From Chthonomonadaceae bacterium (GTDB lineage Bacteria; Armatimonadota; Chthonomonadetes; Chthonomonadales; Chthonomonadaceae), in contig JACMPS010000526.1 of assembly GCA_014377395.1 (NCBI GenBank), forward strand, positions 1-7,944: a stretch of 7,944 nt of DNA, read 5' to 3'. Positions within the stretch are counted from its first letter, which is position 1. Each line of letters opens with the position of its first letter. Below are positions 4,105 to 7,944 of the stretch, piece by piece. Made by a program: the position numbers and the translations under genes. A model generated the notes under the pieces. The model saw only the letters and a program-made list of their open reading frames with translations. It was not told the origin of the DNA and made no database searches.

Positions 4105-6444
4105 ATGTCCTCTCAAGAAAATCAAAATCAGACGGTTTCCACTCCGGTTGTCACGGGCGCACAACCCACCGACGACCACGAAAATGTGCGCGTCGGGCAT
4201 CATAGCCGGGTGGCGGCAGGGATGACCGCCATTGTCAAATCGCTCGATTTTATGGTGCGTGAAGAGGGCGTTTTGCGCGGCACGAAAACGTGGTTGACGA
4301 TCAATCAGAAAAAAGGCTTTGATTGTCCCGGTTGCGCGTGGCCCGATCCCGACGATAAACGTAGTCCCTTTGAGTTTTGCGAAAACGGTGCAAAAGCCGT
4401 TGCCGAAGAAGCCACCACAAAGCGAGTGACACCAGAGTTTTTCGCGCAACATTCGATCTCAGAGTTGCGGAAAGAGTCGGATCACTGGTTGACAAAACAG
4501 GGGCGCATCACACACCCAATGGTGCTTGAAGAAGGCGCGATACATTACACGCCGATTTCGTGGGAGGCGGCATTTGCATTGATCGCAGATGAGTTGAACG
4601 CTCTTTCCGATCCGAACCGCGCTGTTTTTTACACGTCAGGGCGTACCTCCAACGAAGCCGCATTCCTCTACCAACTTTTTGTGCGGCAATTCGGCACGAA
4701 TAATCTCCCCGACTGCTCCAATATGTGCCACGAGTCAACGAGTCTGGGGCTTGCAAAAGTCATCGGGATTGGCAAGGGAACCGTCACCCTGCACGACATT
4801 GAAGAACACGCCGATCTGCTCATTCTTGCAGGGCAAAACCCCGGCACCAATCACCCACGAATGTTGACCTCACTCCAAAAGGCAAAACGGCGCGGCGCAA
4901 AAATTATTGCGATCAATCCGCTTCACGAAGTCGGATTGGAGACGTTCAAGCACCCGCAGGAACCGCTCTCCATGTTGGGCAAGGGGACACAAATCACCGA
5001 TCTGTTTTTGCCGGTGCGGGTCAATGGCGATGTCGCGCTGTTCAAGGGAATGATGAAGGCAATGCTCGAAGCCGAAATGCTGAACCCCGGTACTGTTTTC
5101 GATCACGATTTTATCGAAGCGCACACCTCTGGAATCGACGCTTTTCTCCTCAATCTCAGAGCGGAAAGTTGGACGCTGATCGTGGAGGAGAGCAGCATCT
5201 CCGAAGCGCAAATCCGAGAAGCGGCGGCAATGGTCATGGCGAGCAAAAGCGTGATCGTCTGTTGGGCAATGGGCTTGACGCAACACAAAAACAGCGTTGC
5301 GAACGTGCAGGAAGTGATCAATTTTCTGCTTTTGCGTGGCAATATCGGGAAACCGGGAGCCGGGGCGTGTCCTGTGCGGGGTCACTCCAACGTTCAGGGA
5401 GATCGCACAATGGGCATATGGGAGCAAATGCCCGACGAATTTCTGGACAAACTCGGCAGGGAATTTGCATTCGAGCCGCCGCGTGAACACGGGTTCGCCG
5501 TCACTGAGGCAGTTGAGGCGATGCACAGCGGCAGGGCAAGCGTTTTCTTTGCAATGGGCGGTAACTTGCTTTCGGCGGTGTCGGATACGGAGTTTGCGGG
5601 AAAGGCTTTTCAGAACTGTGATCTGACCGTTTATGTTTCCACGAAATTGAATCGCGCTCATCTGATTACGGGGAAACGTGCCTTGATTTTGCCCTGCCTC
5701 GGACGCACCGAAACCGACCTCCAGAAAAGCGGGGAACAGTTTGTCACCGTCGAAGATTCTATGGGAGTGGTTCACGCTTCACGCGGCGGGCTAAGCCCTG
5801 CCTCCGAGTTTCTGCTGAGCGAACCCGCCCTCCTATGCCGACTGGCAAAGGCGACGCTGGGCGCAAAAAGTACGGTGGATTGGAGCGCATTGGAGGAGAA
5901 CTACGACAAAATTCGAGATCATATCGAAAATGTGATTGAAGGTTTCGAGGCGTTCAATGAGCGAGTGAAGCGACCCGGCGGCTTTTATTTGCCGAATGAC
6001 GCGAAAGAACGCAACTTCAAGACAAAAACAGGGAAAGCCCTCTTTACGGTTCACCCAATCACGCCGCACAACTTAAAACCCGGTGAGTTTTTACTGACCT
6101 CCATTCGAAGCCACGATCAGTACAACACCACGATTTACGGATTGGATGACCGCTATCGGGGCGTATACGGCGGGCGGCACGTCGTGTTCTTGAACCCTGA
6201 AGACCTGCGGGAAGCGGGTCTGGCGGAAGGTGCGGTGGTTGATTTGACGAGCATTTCGGAGGACGGAGAGCGCGTTGCGAAGAATTACCGCGTGATCCCC
6301 TACGACATTCCGCGCCATTGTGCCGCCATGTACTACCCGGAAGCTAATGTGCTGATTTCGATCAAGGCGGTGGCGGACATCAGCAAATGTCCTGCCTCGA
6401 AGTCGGTGATCGTTCGGATTTCTCTCTCAAGTCAAGAGAAATGA
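4105..6444 (+). CDS. FdhF/YdeP family molybdopterin-dependent oxidoreductase
   Basis: This 779-residue protein is a single-subunit member of the DMSO reductase superfamily, closest in motif content to E. coli YdeP and the 'FdhF/YdeP' alpha-like proteins. Near the N-terminus it has F-D-C-P-G-C-A-W-P (Cys74, Cys77) and F-C-E-N-G-A-K-A-V (Cys92), probable iron-sulfur ligands in an arrangement specific to this subfamily. It then has Y-T-S-G-R-T-S-N-E-A-A, and S-N-M-C-H-E-S-T-S-L-G-L with Cys208 at the position where true formate dehydrogenases carry the Sec or Cys molybdenum ligand. Later come L-I-L-A-G-Q-N-P-G-T-N-H-P-R, G-N-I-G-K-P-G-A-G-A-C-P-V-R-G-H-S-N-V-Q-G, F-F-A-M-G-G-N and a C-terminal dinucleotide-binding domain (S-I-R-S-H-D-Q-Y-N-T-T-I-Y-G). 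GGAA at 4092-4095 precedes the ATG by 9 nt. No signal peptide is seen, so it is likely cytoplasmic. The natural substrate is not settled for the subfamily; E. coli YdeP is linked to acid resistance. fdhD lies directly upstream. Confidence 0.93.
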   Translation: MSSQENQNQTVSTPVVTGAQPTDDHENVRVGHHSRVAAGMTAIVKSLDFMVREEGVLRGTKTWLTINQKKGFDCPGCAWPDPDDKRSPFEFCENGAKAVAEEATTKRVTPEFFAQHSISELRKESDHWLTKQGRITHPMVLEEGAIHYTPISWEAAFALIADELNALSDPNRAVFYTSGRTSNEAAFLYQLFVRQFGTNNLPDCSNMCHESTSLGLAKVIGIGKGTVTLHDIEEHADLLILAGQNPGTNHPRMLTSLQKAKRRGAKIIAINPLHEVGLETFKHPQEPLSMLGKGTQITDLFLPVRVNGDVALFKGMMKAMLEAEMLNPGTVFDHDFIEAHTSGIDAFLLNLRAESWTLIVEESSISEAQIREAAAMVMASKSVIVCWAMGLTQHKNSVANVQEVINFLLLRGNIGKPGAGACPVRGHSNVQGDRTMGIWEQMPDEFLDKLGREFAFEPPREHGFAVTEAVEAMHSGRASVFFAMGGNLLSAVSDTEFAGKAFQNCDLTVYVSTKLNRAHLITGKRALILPCLGRTETDLQKSGEQFVTVEDSMGVVHASRGGLSPASEFLLSEPALLCRLAKATLGAKSTVDWSALEENYDKIRDHIENVIEGFEAFNERVKRPGGFYLPNDAKERNFKTKTGKALFTVHPITPHNLKPGEFLLTSIRSHDQYNTTIYGLDDRYRGVYGGRHVVFLNPEDLREAGLAEGAVVDLTSISEDGERVAKNYRVIPYDIPRHCAAMYYPEANVLISIKAVADISKCPASKSVIVRISLSSQEK

Positions 6445-6586
6445 GAGTGGTCTTGCCTCCCTCCTCTTAGCGAAAGTCAAAAACATTCCTTCAACCGTAG
6501 GAATAAATTTCGCGCCCCGTTCTGCCCCCAACTGGCTAAAACTCGGACACACCATTTGTGCTTTACAGCCAAACAAAAAGGCTCAG

Positions 6587-6604
6587 GAGGTTTAACGAAA
6601 CCTC
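6587..6604. repeat. Hairpin GAGGTTT-AACG-AAACCTC unique to repeat copy 2
   Basis: This is a perfect 7-bp stem with a 4-nt loop. It lies within the extra segment 6550-6613 that copy 1 lacks, so copy 2 carries one more stem-loop than copy 1. Confidence 0.6.
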
Positions 6605-6657
6605 ATTGCCCTTGCTTTTGCATTGAGCCCACGTAGGTGGACTTCGCGCCTCAGTAG

Positions 6658-6677
6658 CCGGGGAATTCATTCCCCGG
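6658..6677. repeat. Palindrome CCGGGGAAT-TC-ATTCCCCGG inside repeat copy 2
   Basis: The 9-bp perfect arms are the same as at 335-354; only the two central bases differ. It lies 37 bases beyond the stop codon of the minus-strand gene and could act as a 3'-end stabilising hairpin for it, but there is no adjoining T-run. Confidence 0.75.
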
Positions 6678-6713
6678 AGTCCCGTAGGGAAAAGGCAAAT
6701 CTCCGCTTTAACT

Positions 6714-7944
6714 TCAATTTGTTGTTTTGGAGATCACCTTTGTTGTCAGGGCGAGTTTCATAAGCCAGAGCCGATTTTTAATAAAGCCTGACCCTACAAA
6801 AATGTTCTCTCGAAGCGGAACAAGCAGCAACACACTCTTTGCCGCCTCTTCTCTCGTAGTCGGTGTTTTAATCAAAAGAGATTCTGCTTTCGCCCATTGT
6901 ACCGGGGTGAGGTCGTAAAGAGGCAAAACCCCGGTCTTAAAAGCCGTTTTTTGTTCCTCCGTCAGCGAGGAATAAAAGCGCAGAACACGGTAGTTTTTCA
7001 GGGTTGCCTCTGCGTACTCTGCAAAAGGGGTCATTTCGTAGTCTGCCTTTGTGTCATCATACCCCCCGCCCTCCTTCTCATCAACGGAGAACTGCAATCC
7101 ATGAGCGATCTGATAAGGAGAGAGATTCGACAGAAGGCGGTTTCCCCACTCCAAAACGTGAACGGCTTTTTCCTCTTGACTCTCCTCTTTATTTTTGCGC
7201 TCAACCTTTTCCTGGTCGAGTTGTTTTATCCACGCTTCCCTCAGTTCTTTTGAGACTTGAAGGGCGTCGTCACGATACCAGCGATTGTTCCGAATGAGAA
7301 ATAATTTGTCGGCGCGGCATGTCCAACTATAGTCTCGATCCTCTGCGAGTTGATCCAGCAAGCCCTCTGTTGCGGTGGCTTTCCATTTCAGACGTTGCGC
7401 CTCTCTCACCGGAAAAAGGTTTTTCTCGGTGTAGTAGTCCGACAAAAATTCCTCTTGCTTCTGCTCCGACATCGCCTTCAAGATTTCCGGGGTAGAACTG
7501 CTCAACAAAAGTGAGCGGTCGGTCTTTTGAGGCTTTTTATTCTTCCAGACCGTTTTGTTCTGATAACGCAACAATCGTTTCCAATTTTCAGAGGTCTCTT
7601 TCGTCAGGGAAGAGAATCCCTGAGCCGCCATTTTCTGATCGAGGGACGAAGTGAAAATCTCCGTTGTAAAAGCCCAGTCCGATTGAAGACTCAGTTTCCG
7701 GGAGGGTTGCCCCGGAACAATTCGTTTGACATGCACCCGATTGCCGGAAAGACTGAAACCGAGGAGGAGTGCCTCGTCTGTCGAAATCGTAGAGTCAACC
7801 TCTTTGATAAGTGCCTTCGCCTCATCGCTCAGGGCATCCCCTTTAACGAAGATTGTTTCCCCTGCCTCTGCGTCGTAGATGATGTCGGAGAAATTTTCGG
7901 TGAACGCCATCTTTGCGAGTTGTTGCTTTAGTTCTCCTGAAAGA
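6714..7944 (-). CDS. Hypothetical protein, 5' end beyond the window
   Basis: I do not recognise this family. The frame ends at TGA (6716-6714 on the minus strand) and stays open to the window edge. The first ATG, at 7910, gives 398 residues, but the codons upstream (reading S-G-E-L-K-Q-Q-L-A-K) look coding and no ribosome site sits at a usable distance, so the true start is probably outside. Counting from that ATG, the protein is hydrophilic, with no membrane segment or signal peptide visible. It has a Trp-rich middle (Trp79, 110, 122, 176, 196, 211, 227), a Lys/Glu-rich stretch at about 223-249 that could be a coiled coil or linker, and a C-terminal part with two related helices beginning S-L-T-E-E-Q (315-320) and D-L-T-P-V-Q (333-338). 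No catalytic motif is evident. It converges on the oxidoreductase gene, so the two are not co-transcribed. Confidence 0.75.
   Translation of the reverse strand, partial: LSGELKQQLAKMAFTENFSDIIYDAEAGETIFVKGDALSDEAKALIKEVDSTISTDEALLLGFSLSGNRVHVKRIVPGQPSRKLSLQSDWAFTTEIFTSSLDQKMAAQGFSSLTKETSENWKRLLRYQNKTVWKNKKPQKTDRSLLLSSSTPEILKAMSEQKQEEFLSDYYTEKNLFPVREAQRLKWKATATEGLLDQLAEDRDYSWTCRADKLFLIRNNRWYRDDALQVSKELREAWIKQLDQEKVERKNKEESQEEKAVHVLEWGNRLLSNLSPYQIAHGLQFSVDEKEGGGYDDTKADYEMTPFAEYAEATLKNYRVLRFYSSLTEEQKTAFKTGVLPLYDLTPVQWAKAESLLIKTPTTREEAAKSVLLLVPLRENIFVGSGFIKNRLWLMKLALTTKVISKTTN

Larger units (their letters stand above)
6464..6690 (-). repeat. Dispersed palindromic repeat, copy 2 (inverted relative to copy 1)
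   Basis: Read on the minus strand, this region repeats the modules of 331-490 in the same order: the CCGGGGAAT palindrome (6655-6681 against 331-357, 25 of 27 identical), the 36-nt block with the AGTCCAC hairpin (6614-6649 against 363-398, 34 of 36), the TGTCCGAGTTTT...GGGGCGCG...TTTATTCCT block (6496-6549 against 411-466, more diverged), and a terminal TCGCTAAG. It contains about 64 nt (6550-6613) where copy 1 has only 12. The terminal inverted repeats of copy 1 are not intact here. It fills the convergent spacer between the oxidoreductase gene and the minus-strand gene. Confidence 0.8.

Noticed and set aside
3982..4452. 156-codon minus-strand frame across the fdhD-oxidoreductase spacer
   Set aside because: Most of it is antisense to the conserved oxidoreductase N-terminus, and the rest reads the G/C-run hairpin; no motif or ribosome site.
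4711..4740. Possible selenocysteine site in the oxidoreductase
   Set aside because: The metal-ligand codon is TGC (Cys208), there is no in-frame TGA, and no selenocysteine insertion is needed.
4870..5775. 301-codon antisense reading frame inside the oxidoreductase gene
   Set aside because: It is a shadow of a strongly conserved coding sequence on the other strand, with a His/Arg/Phe-rich, family-less translation.

Overview
This window looks like a piece of a bacterial chromosome with G+C slightly above half. It carries ordinary housekeeping genes, two copies of a dispersed palindromic repeat, and one unrecognised gene. The host cannot be fixed from one window. A Uma2-family protein, palindromic intergenic repeats and a hypothetical protein with a paired 'LT-x-x-Q' pattern made me think of Armatimonadota or a similar environmental phylum. 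That is an impression from memory, not a demonstrated assignment.

Layout from left to right: (1) the last 55 codons of ligA, the BRCT end of NAD-dependent DNA ligase; (2) a gene-free stretch (168-635) holding a 252-bp MITE-like element (271-522) with about 35-bp terminal inverted repeats, bracketed by short heptamer arrays on opposite strands; (3) a same-strand block hemB - uma2 - murQ - fdhD (636-3979), where uma2/murQ and murQ/fdhD are separated by only about 3 nt; (4) a 125-nt leader with a perfect 8-bp hairpin; (5) a YdeP/FdhF-type molybdopterin oxidoreductase (4105-6444); (6) a convergent intergenic region (6445-6713) holding a second, inverted and diverged copy of the dispersed repeat; (7) on the minus strand, an unrecognised protein whose 5' end runs off the window.

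Functional links: FdhD is the sulfurtransferase that activates the molybdenum cofactor for formate-dehydrogenase-type enzymes, and the next gene encodes such an enzyme, so these two very likely form a maturase-substrate pair. hemB (haem/tetrapyrrole synthesis) and murQ (cell-wall sugar recycling) are unrelated to that pair and seem merely co-transcribed. uma2 is an accessory PD-(D/E)XK-fold gene lodged between them.

The points most worth a second look are: the inverted repeat pair, in which differences inside the two palindromic modules fall in loops or keep pairing; the terminal inverted repeats of copy 1; murQ, whose conserved N-terminus has no ATG/GTG/TTG start and whose C-terminus looks altered; and the uncharacterised minus-strand protein. 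I did not find a CRISPR array, tRNA, rRNA, defence island or clearly new multigene system.
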